From assembly GCA_040797845.1 (NCBI GenBank), contig JBFNFA010000002.1, positions 372,001-436,000 on the forward strand: a stretch of 64,000 bases of DNA, in the 5' to 3' direction. The DNA is from Clostridium_AW sp040797845. Its GTDB lineage: Bacteria; Bacillota; Clostridia; Clostridiales; Clostridiaceae. A model generated the notes under the pieces. That model was not told where the DNA came from. It saw only the letters and a list, made by a program, of their open reading frames with translations, and did not search any database. The stretch's first letter is position 1. Every line of letters starts with the position of its first letter. The position numbers and the translations under genes were made by a program. Of the stretch, positions 17,345-26,422 are shown one piece after another.

Positions 17345-18667
17345 TTACTCTGTCTTAATAGCTTCTAAAGCACTTAACTTAGTAGCTCTTTTAGCTGGGT
17401 AATATCCAGACACTATTCCTACCAAAGTTGTAAATGCTAGAGCCGCAAAAACTAGCCATATAGGAATGATGGACAACTTAGTTTCTGTTGCTGGACCTCC
17501 ACCAAAACCAAGCATATTTACGTTACGCCCCAGAAAATTAATTATAGAAGAGAAGCCATAACTTATGCCTATACCCATGAATCCTCCTAAAAGACCAATA
17601 GTTCCAGCCTCAAAAAGGAATATTCTTTTTATATCTTTTATTTGAGCACCAATAACCTTCATAACCCCGATTTCTCTGGTTCTTTCATATATTGACATTA
17701 TCATTGTATTAGTTATACCTAATGCTGCAACTAGTAAAGATACTGCTCCTATTCCCCCTAATACCCCCTGTATAGTCAGTGATACTTTATTTAAGGATTC
17801 AAGCATATCATTTAAGCTATAAGCCTCGTAGCCCATATCTTTAATTTTTTTCTGTATTTCAGCTACTCTATTAACATCCTTTACTTTAACTAATATTTGA
17901 CTATATTTATTTTTGTTATTACCATTTTGTCTATTTCTATTTCCTTCTAATTTCTGTTGCTCTTTTTTTAGTTTTTCAACCTGATTTATGTTCATATAAA
18001 CATAATTGTCCTTTTGAAAATCTCCTTCTTTAAGAACTCCTACTACATTTACTTTCATAGGTTCTTTTGGAGTTTTTTCTTTTCCATTCTCATCATATAA
18101 GTTAAAATTCATGGTAAATTTATCTTTTAATGGTTTTATATTTGGTTCCTTAAAGCTACCACCAGTTCTTTTTTCATCATAAAAATAATGTTTTATACTT
18201 CCTCCAAAAATTAAGTTAAAAGTATCATTTTTTTTAAGATATTTTCCCTCTTCAAGTTTAAAATCAAAGGCCTCCATAGTTTCAGGATCAATACCTCTTA
18301 AATTTATATATGCTGAGTACTTTCCTGTCTTTATTTTCATGTTCAAGTCCATCAGCGGAGTTACTACTTCTACTCCATCTATTTCTTCTAATTCCTTTAT
18401 AGCCTTATCATCTAAATAAACTTTTTTCTTATTTAAGCTTCCGCCACTTGGTCCGCCCATACCATAGTTTTCCATAACATTAATAGTGTTTAGACTTCCT
18501 ATATTACTTATTTCCTTTTCAAAACTATCACTCATACCAAATCCTAAGGAAAGCATGGTAATTATAGAACTTGTACCTATAATTACTCCTAGGATGGTTA
18601 GAAAAGTTCTTAACTTTCTACGCCATAGATTTTTCAACCCCATTCTAATAATGTCTAAACTATTCAT
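17345..18667 (-). CDS. MacB/FtsX-type ABC transporter permease
   Basis: The 440-residue permease has an N-terminal membrane helix (about 20-44) after the amphipathic MNSLDIIRMGLKNLWRRK, a large extracytoplasmic MacB-like periplasmic core domain (about 50-290), and three C-terminal helices. The conserved ERTREIGVMKVIGAQ loop lies after the second helix, and the end YYPAKRATKLSALEAIKTE is typical. Such permeases are mechanotransmitters rather than classical pores. The gene overlaps the preceding large surface protein gene by 8 bp and forms one operon with it and the ATPase. Confidence 0.9.
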   Translation of the reverse strand: MNSLDIIRMGLKNLWRRKLRTFLTILGVIIGTSSIITMLSLGFGMSDSFEKEISNIGSLNTINVMENYGMGGPSGGSLNKKKVYLDDKAIKELEEIDGVEVVTPLMDLNMKIKTGKYSAYINLRGIDPETMEAFDFKLEEGKYLKKNDTFNLIFGGSIKHYFYDEKRTGGSFKEPNIKPLKDKFTMNFNLYDENGKEKTPKEPMKVNVVGVLKEGDFQKDNYVYMNINQVEKLKKEQQKLEGNRNRQNGNNKNKYSQILVKVKDVNRVAEIQKKIKDMGYEAYSLNDMLESLNKVSLTIQGVLGGIGAVSLLVAALGITNTMIMSIYERTREIGVMKVIGAQIKDIKRIFLFEAGTIGLLGGFMGIGISYGFSSIINFLGRNVNMLGFGGGPATETKLSIIPIWLVFAALAFTTLVGIVSGYYPAKRATKLSALEAIKTE

Positions 18668-20699
18668 CTAAGGTCATACCTTTCTTTTTCTTATTTTTCT
18701 TCCAGAAAATAAATCCTGCGCCTGCTGCAATAATTATTACCGCACCCCAAATTAATTTGCCTTTCTTTCCTCCTTTATTCATTTCAGGAGGCATATTTTC
18801 CATTCCTGGTTCCATTGCTGGTGCATCTACTACATTTATAGAGAAATCTTTTTTTACCTCTACTTGTTCTCCTGCGCTATCATCATAAGAAAATACTAAT
18901 GTTCCTTTTAATTCACCTGCTTTAGTCGGAATAATACTTCCATCGTAACTCTCTGAATTACCTGCATTAAAATCACCTAAGAAATAGTCTCCATTTTCTT
19001 TGTTGAAATCACCTTCTAATTTTATCATTACATTAGTTAAAGTAGCCTTACCTTTATTATAGAATTGAGCCATAACTGGGATTGGTTGTCCTACATATCC
19101 TTCTGGTGGCAATTCTATATTTCCTATTTCTAGTTTAGTCTGTTGAACTACAGGCACTCCTATAAGTTCTGTCGCCTCATATTTTTCTCCATTTTCGTCC
19201 TCATACTCAAATTTTGCTGTCATAGTGTAAGTCTTTGGCTTAGCATCAGGAACTGTAAACATTTTAAGATTTTTTTCTACTCTTCCCTTTGGTGGAATTT
19301 CATCTATATAAAATGTATTACTGCTCTCAACAGGGCTAAATACACTTCCACTTTGTTCAGTCTTTTCATCTACAGTTAAAAACATCTTTATATTCTTAAC
19401 TTTTTTACTTGCATTTGTGTTGAAGAAAGATAGATTAACATCAAAGTCCTGTCCTGCTCTTACAATTTTAGGTTCAAAATTATACTTATCAATTATAAGC
19501 TTTGGTACTGATTTACTAGAATCTCCACCGTTAACAAGCACACCTATATATTGAACTATTTTATTATTTGAAGCTGGAGCCGGTGAGTTTCCATCAGCAG
19601 GAACCTTAACATCATTAGCATCATCAAATTCTACAGTGATGCTAATAGGATAATTTTTAGTTTTTGCTTCAGAAGTTGCAAAAAACACGTAGTTTAGTCT
19701 TACTGATTTTCCAGGTTCTAAATTTGCAACTTTTTGAATTTTAGTGGACTTAGGAACCACAGCCTCGTCAGCACTATCTAAAGTAACCTTTACATTAGAT
19801 ATTTTTCCTTTTCCTTCATTTTTTAAATCAAAACCTATATTTATATCTCGATTAGTAGAAACTCCATTAGTAGGATAGCTAATATTTTGAACTTTTAAAT
19901 CATATAAGCCGCCACTTCCTCCTACATTAAGGTAAACTTCATGAGTCTCTTCAATAGGTTTGTTTTGTGGATCTTTATAATTCATTTTAAGTTTTAATGG
20001 ATGAGTACCATTAGAAATATTGCTAGCAGCCTTTAACTGATATTTTACATATGTATACCCATTTCCACCTATTGCACCAAAATAGCTTATATTTGAACCA
20101 CTTGCAATAGTAAATGATCCCCCTAATCCTTCTAGAGTATATTTTACATCTCTTGCTTCCACATTACCTTTATTTCTAATATAAAAATATGCTGTAAACG
20201 TTTGTCCCGCTGTTATATTGCCAGGATCAGTTTCTATTTTTTCTACCACTAATCTAGCTGGTATATTGTTGTTTTTTACCTTTACATAGATTGTTTCATA
20301 TGTTTCGGCAGCCTCTCCATAAGCGTTACTAAATTGATATTTTATTTTAATTGGGTAATTACCGTCTGGTGTATCTTCATTTACTCTGATTTTAAAACTG
20401 ACATCTGCTGATTTTTCTCCTAAAAGAGAATCAAGACTCTTATTGAATACTAAATCTTCAAAAGTAAATTTACTACTGTCAGCCTCTCCGAATTCAGGTG
20501 TTATTACTACGTTGTAAGCTGAATATCCTGTATTATTCTTTACAGTGAACTTTATTTCACCAACTTTTCCCGCTTCTATAGTTGGAATATCTTTGTTTAT
20601 TATGTTTAATCTTGGCATATTTCCTGCCGCAGAAACTGGAAATGAACTTCCTGAAAACATTAACATTACTGTTAATAAAAAGACAAAAAACTTTTTCAT
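18660..20699 (-). CDS. Membrane-anchored CARDB/NEW3-like surface protein of the ABC operon
   Basis: The 679-residue secreted protein has an N-terminal signal peptide (about 1-25, ending SFPVSAAG), four or more Ig-like beta-sandwich repeats of the CARDB/NPCBM-NEW3 type (COG1361-like: GEIKFTVKNNTGYSAYNV, TAYFYIRNKGNVEARDV, IGFDLKNEGKGKISNV, MAQFYNKGKATLTNV), and a C-terminal helix (about 650-670) with a Lys-rich cytoplasmic tail. No enzymatic motif was seen. It lies between the ATPase (2 bp upstream) and the permease (8-bp overlap). It therefore most likely takes the extracytoplasmic adaptor role that MacA-type proteins play elsewhere. That role is inference from position. Confidence 0.82.
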   Translation of the reverse strand: MKKFFVFLLTVMLMFSGSSFPVSAAGNMPRLNIINKDIPTIEAGKVGEIKFTVKNNTGYSAYNVVITPEFGEADSSKFTFEDLVFNKSLDSLLGEKSADVSFKIRVNEDTPDGNYPIKIKYQFSNAYGEAAETYETIYVKVKNNNIPARLVVEKIETDPGNITAGQTFTAYFYIRNKGNVEARDVKYTLEGLGGSFTIASGSNISYFGAIGGNGYTYVKYQLKAASNISNGTHPLKLKMNYKDPQNKPIEETHEVYLNVGGSGGLYDLKVQNISYPTNGVSTNRDINIGFDLKNEGKGKISNVKVTLDSADEAVVPKSTKIQKVANLEPGKSVRLNYVFFATSEAKTKNYPISITVEFDDANDVKVPADGNSPAPASNNKIVQYIGVLVNGGDSSKSVPKLIIDKYNFEPKIVRAGQDFDVNLSFFNTNASKKVKNIKMFLTVDEKTEQSGSVFSPVESSNTFYIDEIPPKGRVEKNLKMFTVPDAKPKTYTMTAKFEYEDENGEKYEATELIGVPVVQQTKLEIGNIELPPEGYVGQPIPVMAQFYNKGKATLTNVMIKLEGDFNKENGDYFLGDFNAGNSESYDGSIIPTKAGELKGTLVFSYDDSAGEQVEVKKDFSINVVDAPAMEPGMENMPPEMNKGGKKGKLIWGAVIIIAAGAGFIFWKKNKKKKGMTLDE

Positions 20700-20701
20700 T
20701 T

Positions 20702-21415
20702 TTATGCTTCTCCCTTAACTTCTATATTTTTGTTATTTACTATTTTTTCTATATTACCGTCTCTTATATAGACAATTCTGTCTGCATAAGAGGATATCTC
20801 TACATCATGTGTTACTATAATCAGTGTTTGATTGTGTTCTTTAGCCATACCTTTAATTAGATCCATTATTTCTAATGTGGTTCTTGTATCAAGGTTTCCT
20901 GTAGGCTCGTCCGCAAAAACTATGTTAGGATTATTTACAAAAGCCCTTGCTATACTCACCCTTTGTTGTTGCCCTCCACTCATCTGAGATGGTTTATGAT
21001 AAAGCCTTTTTTCTAACCCTACCGCCTCTAGCATTTTTTTTGCCCTATTCTCTCTTTGAGCTTTACTTGCATTTCTAAATATCAAAGGTAGAGTTACATT
21101 TTCTAATGCAGAAAAAGTAGGTAATAAATTATAAGACTGAAACACAAATCCTATGTATTTCTGTCTAAACATCGCTAGCTGGTCTTCGCTCATTTTTTCA
21201 ATATGATTATTTTTTATAATAATTTCTCCTTTAGTTGGTTTTTCTAAGCCAGCCATCATGTTTAATAAAGTACTTTTACCAGATCCAGAAGTCCCTAAAA
21301 GACATAAAACTTCTCCAGCATATACTTTAAGGTTAATATCATCTAGAGCAATTATTTTTTCTTCTCCCATTCTGTAAACTTTTCGTACATTACTCAATTC
21401 AATTATACTTTCCAA
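20702..21415 (-). CDS. ABC transporter ATP-binding protein (MacB/LolD type)
   Basis: This is a cytoplasmic ATPase of the MacB/LolD/FtsE class. All motifs are present: Walker A GTSGSGKST, Q-loop FVFQSYNLLP, signature MSGGQQQRVSIARA, Walker B NIVFADEPTGNLD and the switch His in IIVTHDVE. The protein has 237 aa from TTG 21415 (AGGAGGTGAGG upstream); the GTG at 21427 lies within that ribosome binding site. It is the first gene of the three-gene operon with the CARDB-like protein and the permease. The exported substrate is unknown. Confidence 0.93.
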   Translation of the reverse strand: MESIIELSNVRKVYRMGEEKIIALDDINLKVYAGEVLCLLGTSGSGKSTLLNMMAGLEKPTKGEIIIKNNHIEKMSEDQLAMFRQKYIGFVFQSYNLLPTFSALENVTLPLIFRNASKAQRENRAKKMLEAVGLEKRLYHKPSQMSGGQQQRVSIARAFVNNPNIVFADEPTGNLDTRTTLEIMDLIKGMAKEHNQTLIIVTHDVEISSYADRIVYIRDGNIEKIVNNKNIEVKGEA

Positions 21416-21545
21416 ATATATCCTCACCTCCTAGTATACCTATTCATATTTTACATTAATAATACGTAAAAATATATAGAATTTGCTAATAATAGCTAAT
21501 TTTAAGGATTTTTTAAGAAATAGGTCTTATTACTATAATATAGTA

Positions 21546-21586
21546 ATAAAAAATAAAAATCTAGAAGATTTTCATCTCTAGATTTA
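21546..21586 (-). terminator. Terminator of the alarmone synthetase gene
   Basis: The stem AAATCTAGA / TCTAGATTT is followed on the minus strand by TTTATTTTTTATT. Confidence 0.75.
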
Positions 21587-21617
21587 TATGTATGCTATAT
21601 TTATTTATATACTATAT

Positions 21618-22406
21618 TTATCTATATATTTCTAATGTTTTTTCTGTTGACCTTAATAAATTATTTAATTCAAATATTTCTCCTTCTTCTATTAGTTTAT
21701 TTAATTGAGTTTGATACCTTAAGGATTCTGCTGATTTTCCAATAGATGATAGAGTAAGTATATTATCCATGACATCTGAAACTATATTTGATTTTATTTC
21801 AAACAACTTTTGTGCATCCTTAATTTCATCTTTTATTTCTAGCATTTGCTGATCTAGTTGAAAAGCTGCATCTGCGGCACCTTTAAGCTTATGCTTTATT
21901 TCCAAAGGTATGTCATGCTTATATTTATAATTTAGTGAATGTTCAATAGTGGCCCAAAAGTTCATAGCTAATGTTCTAATTTGAAATTCCGCTAATATCT
22001 CCTTTGTTCCATCTACCATATTTACAGGATATTTTATTATTACATGATAGCTCCTATATCCACTAGATTTAACATAAGTTACATAATCTTTTTCATACAT
22101 AATTTGCAGATCGTTTCTCTGTCTCATTATGCTAACAACTCTCTCTACATCATCTACAAATTGACACATTACTCTAATGCCAGCTATATCTTCCATTTCA
22201 TATTCTATTCTATCTAAAGGTATATTAAACTTATTTGCCTTCTCTAGAATACTAGATACTTCTTTTACTCTACCAGTTACAAATTCTACAGGTGAATATT
22301 CATTTTTTCTTCTACATTCTGTTCTTATACTTCTAAATTTTACTTTCAATTCTTCTACAGCTTGCTCATAGGGTATTAGGAAAGTCTTCCATTCTCTTAT
22401 AGCCAT
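21618..22406 (-). CDS. Small alarmone synthetase (RelQ/YjbM-like)
   Basis: The 262-residue protein consists of the RelA/SpoT synthetase domain only, without the HD hydrolase or the TGS/ACT regulatory region. It transfers pyrophosphate from ATP to GDP/GTP to make (p)ppGpp. The domain motifs are RVKEVSSILEKANKF (nucleotide binding), EDIAGIRVMCQFVDDVERV, GYRSYHVIIKYP with the synthetase-specific Tyr/Ser, and EFQIRTLAMNFWATIEHSL. The C-terminal helices resemble the tetramerisation helices of RelQ. It is a single gene with its own terminator. It is somewhat longer than Bacillus YjbM (about 210 aa). Confidence 0.88.
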   Translation of the reverse strand: MAIREWKTFLIPYEQAVEELKVKFRSIRTECRRKNEYSPVEFVTGRVKEVSSILEKANKFNIPLDRIEYEMEDIAGIRVMCQFVDDVERVVSIMRQRNDLQIMYEKDYVTYVKSSGYRSYHVIIKYPVNMVDGTKEILAEFQIRTLAMNFWATIEHSLNYKYKHDIPLEIKHKLKGAADAAFQLDQQMLEIKDEIKDAQKLFEIKSNIVSDVMDNILTLSSIGKSAESLRYQTQLNKLIEEGEIFELNNLLRSTEKTLEIYR

Positions 22407-22534
22407 AAATATCCCCCTTCTTAAGTTCCTTCATTATCATTATAATACATTAAGAAAGAATAAATAATACATTTTTCTTATTTTTTGATATAATATCTTT
22501 ATATTAACAAAATAAGGATTAGAGGTTGAGTTAT

Positions 22535-23413
22535 ATGAACAACAATATTTTTTCAGGTTTAGAAAAACTTGGATTTGAGGATATAGAGGATATAAAAATA
22601 TATAAAGATACAGATGATGAAGAAAAAGACGATAAAAAATCTTCAATAAACTCTCCTTTATATAATAAGTCAGTAATATGTCCTGTATGTGGATATGCTT
22701 TTAAAGCAAAGTCAGTAAAGTCATCTTACTACAGAATTGGTAAAAAAGACTCAGACTTCTTTATAAGATATCTTACTATTAATCCTTACTTCTATGATGT
22801 TTGGCTATGTAATAGCTGTGGATACGCTGCTTTAAAAGTAGATTTTGAAAACCTTAAAGAACGTGAAATTAAAAAAATCGAAAAAGTAATTAAAGCAAGA
22901 TGGAAATCTAGAGAATATCCTGAAAATTACGATGAGAACATAGCTATTGAAAGATATAAGCTAGCACTATTAAACTATGCCGTAATAGATTCAAAGTCAA
23001 GTAAGAAAGCATTAACTTGCCTAAAACTTGCATGGATGTATAGGCTCCTAAAAGATGAAGAAAACGAGATAACCTTCTTAAGGCAAGCTTTAGAGGGATT
23101 TAATCATGCTTTTTTCAATGAGTTTTTTCCAATTTACGGAATGAATAAATTTACGGTAATGTATCTTATAGGAGAGCTCCATAGAAGGGTTGGAGAATAT
23201 GACAATGCATTGCTTTGGTATAGCCAAGTTATCACAACTCCTGGTGTGTCTCAAAAATTAAAAGAATTAGCTAGGGATGGTAAAGATTTAATAAAAGAAG
23301 AACAAGAAGCTAATCAATCACATGAAGAAGACGATAGTGCTACTATTGATATTGAGGAAGAATCTAAAGAAGAATCTAAAAAAGGAATCCTTTCTAAATT
23401 TTTTAGTAGATAG
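22535..23413 (+). CDS. DUF2225 protein
   Basis: The protein (292 aa from ATG 22535, GAGGTTGAG upstream) has two CxxC pairs near the N-terminus, CPVCGYAF (about 48-55) and CNSCGYAAL (about 90-98), forming a likely zinc ribbon. TPR-like helices follow (about 130-260: ALTCLKLAWMYRLL, MYLIGELHRRVGEYDNALLWY), then an acidic tail. This matches DUF2225, whose function is unknown. It is a single gene, divergent from the alarmone synthetase. Confidence 0.85.
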   Translation: MNNNIFSGLEKLGFEDIEDIKIYKDTDDEEKDDKKSSINSPLYNKSVICPVCGYAFKAKSVKSSYYRIGKKDSDFFIRYLTINPYFYDVWLCNSCGYAALKVDFENLKEREIKKIEKVIKARWKSREYPENYDENIAIERYKLALLNYAVIDSKSSKKALTCLKLAWMYRLLKDEENEITFLRQALEGFNHAFFNEFFPIYGMNKFTVMYLIGELHRRVGEYDNALLWYSQVITTPGVSQKLKELARDGKDLIKEEQEANQSHEEDDSATIDIEEESKEESKKGILSKFFSR

Positions 23414-23504
23414 TACTTTACTTAGTTGAAAGTTGATAATTGGCAGTTTAAATTAATTATAGGTTTTCGAAAAATAAGATTGTTAAACAATTCATAGAAA
23501 TGAA

Positions 23505-23542
23505 TAACAATAAAGAGGTTGTCCCATAAGAACAACCTCTTC
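23505..23542 (-). terminator. Terminator of the sulfur oxidoreductase gene
   Basis: The stem AAGAGGTTGT / ACAACCTCTT has a loop of about 9 bases. A T-rich tail follows on the minus strand (TTTATTGTTATT). Around it, imperfect AGTTGATA/TATCAACT arms (23424-23447 and 23548-23572) extend the dyad. Confidence 0.8.
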
Positions 23543-23575
23543 AATAACTGTCACCCATACACTATCAACTCTAAC

Positions 23576-26023
23576 TTAAATAAATAGATTCACATTTGAG
23601 TCTTCCGCTTCTCCTAAATAGTATCCAACCCCTCCTATTTCTACTCCATCTATCAACTCTTCTTTTTTAAGTCCCATAACATCCATAGACATTTGACAAG
23701 CTACTATGTTTATTCCATTATCTATAGCAGCCTTTATGAGATCTTCTAATGAAGTTATATTTTTATCCTTCATTACCTTTCTTATCATTTTAGATCCCAT
23801 GCCCATCATATTCATATTAGAAAGTTTTAACTTTTTACTTCCCCTTGGCATCATGGCTGCAAACATTTTGCCCATGAATCCTTTTTCCACCTTTATTTTT
23901 TCTGGCTTTCTTAATATATTTAGCCCCCAGAATGTAAAGAACATGGTAACCTTTTTGCTCATTGATGCTGCACCGTTAGCTATTATAAAAGAGGCAATTG
24001 CTTTATCTAGATCTCCGCTAAATACTACAATAGTTTTGTTGTCCTTTTCATTAGAAGTAACTGCTATATCACTGTTCCTAAGCTTGTCCGCACTTCCTTT
24101 TCTTATAACTGCTGCAATTATTCCTTTTTCCTTCTTTAAGTCTATTAATTCATTGTTAGTCCTCTGACACCAAGCTTTTATATCTCCTAAAAATCCCGGA
24201 TCAGAAGCTTTAGCTTTTAAAATTTCTCCATCTTCCATGAATTCTACGGTCTTACTTACCTGCATCAAAGGTCCAGGACAGCTTAATCCACAGATATCTA
24301 TTTCTTTATCCACTTTATCCATAGCTTCTTTATCTCCTTTTTGTGAGTTATTAGGAATTTTTTCTTCAACTCTTTTTGGAGCAAACTTACTCATAGTATA
24401 AGTTTTGTATCCTCCATTCAGGTTTTTTACATTAAACCCATTGGCTTTTAATATCCTATAGGCTATATATCCTCTTAAGCCTATTTGGCAGTATACTATT
24501 ATTTCTTTATCTTTATCTAATTCATTTAATTTGCTTCTTAGCTCTTGTAGTGGAATATTAACAGAACCTTCTAAATTCCCACCAGAATATTCTAGCTCTG
24601 TTCTAACATCTAGAAGTATACTTCTATTTTTATCTCTATTATCTAGCTCTTCTACTGATATCATTTCTACTATATTCTCTAGCATATTTTCAGCTAAAAA
24701 TCCTGCCATATTTACTGGATCTTTAGCTGATGAATAAGGCGGTGCATAAGAAAGTTCTAGCTCCTTTAAGTCATAAATTGTTCCACCAAATCTAATGGCA
24801 GTTGCTATAACATCTATTCTCTTATCAACACCATCATATCCGCAGCCCTGGGATCCTAATATTTTACCTTTATCATCGAATAGTACCTTTATACACATCG
24901 GGATTGCACCTGGATAATATGATGCATGAGATTGTGGATGAATATACACTACCTTATAATCCATATTCAAGTTTTTCAACATTCTTTCATTATTTCCTGT
25001 ACTTGCAGCTGTTAAATCAAAGACTTTAATTATTGAAGTTCCTTGGGTTCCTTTATATTTTGAGTCTATTCCACATACATTATCAGCAGCTATTCTTCCC
25101 TGCTTATTTGCTGGGCCTGCAAGAGGTATAGCAGTTTTTTTATTATTTATAAAGTCTGTAACTTCTATAGCATCTCCTACTGAATGCACACTAGAAACAT
25201 TGGTTTCCATATTTTCATTTACTAGAATATGTCCTTTTGCTCCTAACTCTATGCCGCTATTTTTTATAAATTCAGTATCGGGTTTAACTCCTATAGCCAA
25301 CACAACCATGTGAGTGTGAAGTGTATGTCCACTATTTAATTCTACTTCTATACTTCCATCATTGTCTTTGAAAGCTTTAACACCATCATTTAATATTAAG
25401 GACACACCATTATCTTCAAGTTCTTTTTCTGCATAAGTAACCATATCAGAATCAAAAGGGGCTAAAATATGTGGAGCAGCCTCTACTAAAGTTGTTGCAA
25501 CTCCTTTATGAATTAAATTTTCAGCCATCTCAACACCAATATATCCTCCACCTATGACCACTGCACTCTTTATTTTTTCACTATCTACATAACACTTTAT
25601 TCTATCCATATCAGGTATGTTTCTTAAAGTAAATATTTTCTTACTATCAATCCCTTTAATATCTGGTTTTATTGGCTTTGCTCCAGGAGATAAAATTAAA
25701 TAATCATATGTTTCTTCATATATTCCTTTGTCCTTACTATTTACCTTCACCTTTTTATTCTTAGTATCTATTCCTATTACTTCACTTTTTACTCTTATAT
25801 CAATATTAAACTTCTTTCCCATTTCTTCCGGTGTTTGCAATATGAGATTTTCTCTTTCCTTTATGGTTTCTCCTATATGATATGGCAATCCACAATTAGC
25901 AAAAGATATATATTCTCCCTTTTCAAACATTATAATTTCTATAGATTCATTCAACCTTCTAAGTCTTGCTGCTGCAGAAGCACCTCCTGCTACTCCACCT
26001 ACTATTACAACTTTTTTATTCAT
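23576..26023 (-). CDS. CoA-disulfide reductase-like flavoprotein fused to rhodanese, TusA and DsrE2 domains
   Basis: The 815-residue protein joins four sulfur modules. Residues 1-445 are a pyridine nucleotide-disulfide oxidoreductase with FAD motif VVIVGGVAGGASAAA, NAD(P)H motif VIGGGYIGVEMAENL and the single redox Cys44 (FANCGLPYHI) of CoA-disulfide reductases. Residues 455-545 are a rhodanese domain with Cys512 (IVYCQIGLRG). Residues 572-645 are a TusA domain (Cys578, Cys582 in CGLSCPGPL). Residues 660-815 are a DsrE2-like domain with Cys776. Together they could reduce CoA-disulfide or persulfides and pass sulfane sulfur between domains. The upstream ArsR gene (20 bp gap) is probably its regulator. 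The substrate is not known. Confidence 0.9.
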   Translation of the reverse strand: MNKKVVIVGGVAGGASAAARLRRLNESIEIIMFEKGEYISFANCGLPYHIGETIKERENLILQTPEEMGKKFNIDIRVKSEVIGIDTKNKKVKVNSKDKGIYEETYDYLILSPGAKPIKPDIKGIDSKKIFTLRNIPDMDRIKCYVDSEKIKSAVVIGGGYIGVEMAENLIHKGVATTLVEAAPHILAPFDSDMVTYAEKELEDNGVSLILNDGVKAFKDNDGSIEVELNSGHTLHTHMVVLAIGVKPDTEFIKNSGIELGAKGHILVNENMETNVSSVHSVGDAIEVTDFINNKKTAIPLAGPANKQGRIAADNVCGIDSKYKGTQGTSIIKVFDLTAASTGNNERMLKNLNMDYKVVYIHPQSHASYYPGAIPMCIKVLFDDKGKILGSQGCGYDGVDKRIDVIATAIRFGGTIYDLKELELSYAPPYSSAKDPVNMAGFLAENMLENIVEMISVEELDNRDKNRSILLDVRTELEYSGGNLEGSVNIPLQELRSKLNELDKDKEIIVYCQIGLRGYIAYRILKANGFNVKNLNGGYKTYTMSKFAPKRVEEKIPNNSQKGDKEAMDKVDKEIDICGLSCPGPLMQVSKTVEFMEDGEILKAKASDPGFLGDIKAWCQRTNNELIDLKKEKGIIAAVIRKGSADKLRNSDIAVTSNEKDNKTIVVFSGDLDKAIASFIIANGAASMSKKVTMFFTFWGLNILRKPEKIKVEKGFMGKMFAAMMPRGSKKLKLSNMNMMGMGSKMIRKVMKDKNITSLEDLIKAAIDNGINIVACQMSMDVMGLKKEELIDGVEIGGVGYYLGEAEDSNVNLFI

Positions 26024-26043
26024 ATTTTTCCCTCCATAAAACT

Positions 26044-26328
26044 CTATTCTTCAAATAGGGATTGAATCAATTTTATTATTGCCTCATTACAAATACTATA
26101 GTTTATCTCTAGTCCATTTCTTTCTCCCTGTATGATTCCAGCAGTTCTTAGTTTCTGCAAGTGCTGTGATATTGTAGATTGAGGCATATCAAGACAATTT
26201 TGCATATGTGTTACATTGCATTCTCCCTTTTCTATTAAGCCTTTAACTATACATAATCTAACGGGGTGGGCCAATACCTTTAATAGTTCTGCTCTCTCAT
26301 TAAAATCTTTTATATTATAATTATCCAT
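26044..26328 (-). CDS. ArsR-family regulator of the sulfur oxidoreductase
   Basis: The 94-residue winged-helix repressor has recognition helix MPQSTISQHLQKLRTAGI (48-65) and wing RNGLEINYSI. Cys occurs at 26, 37, 45 and 80. The arrangement is not the ELCVCDL metal box of arsenic repressors. The pair Cys37 (start of helix 3 region) and Cys80 (before the last helix) is reminiscent of thiol-switch ArsR proteins such as SqrR and BigR, which sense persulfide. That assignment is inference, supported by the sulfur-handling gene 20 bp downstream. A 22-bp dyad sits within its own promoter. Confidence 0.88.
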   Translation of the reverse strand: MDNYNIKDFNERAELLKVLAHPVRLCIVKGLIEKGECNVTHMQNCLDMPQSTISQHLQKLRTAGIIQGERNGLEINYSICNEAIIKLIQSLFEE

Positions 26329-26356
26329 GTTTAAATTACCTCCATCAATATATTTA

Positions 26357-26386
26357 TATATTACGATTTTTGAATATAGTTGTCAA
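26357..26386 (-). promoter_or_regulatory. Promoter of arsR-type gene with an overlapping dyad
   Basis: On the minus strand TTGACA (26386-26381) and TAATAT (26363-26358) are 17 bp apart. The spacer and -10 are covered by an imperfect inverted repeat, TATATT-N10-AATATA (26357-26378). This is the expected place for an autorepressing ArsR operator. Confidence 0.7.
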
Positions 26387-26394
26387 TAAATTAT

Positions 26395-26422
26395 CCTACA
26401 AAAATTATAATATTTTTGTAGG
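26395..26422 (-). terminator. Palindrome at the end of the phosphoesterase gene
   Basis: CCTACAAAAAT / ATTTTTGTAGG, with a six-base loop, overlaps the stop codon of the phosphoesterase gene. The tail is AT-rich without a clean T-run, so termination is probable only. Confidence 0.6.

Noticed and set aside
23706..24167. A 153-codon plus-strand frame antisense to the sulfur oxidoreductase
   Set aside because: Shadow of a well-supported gene; no promoter or ribosome binding site.
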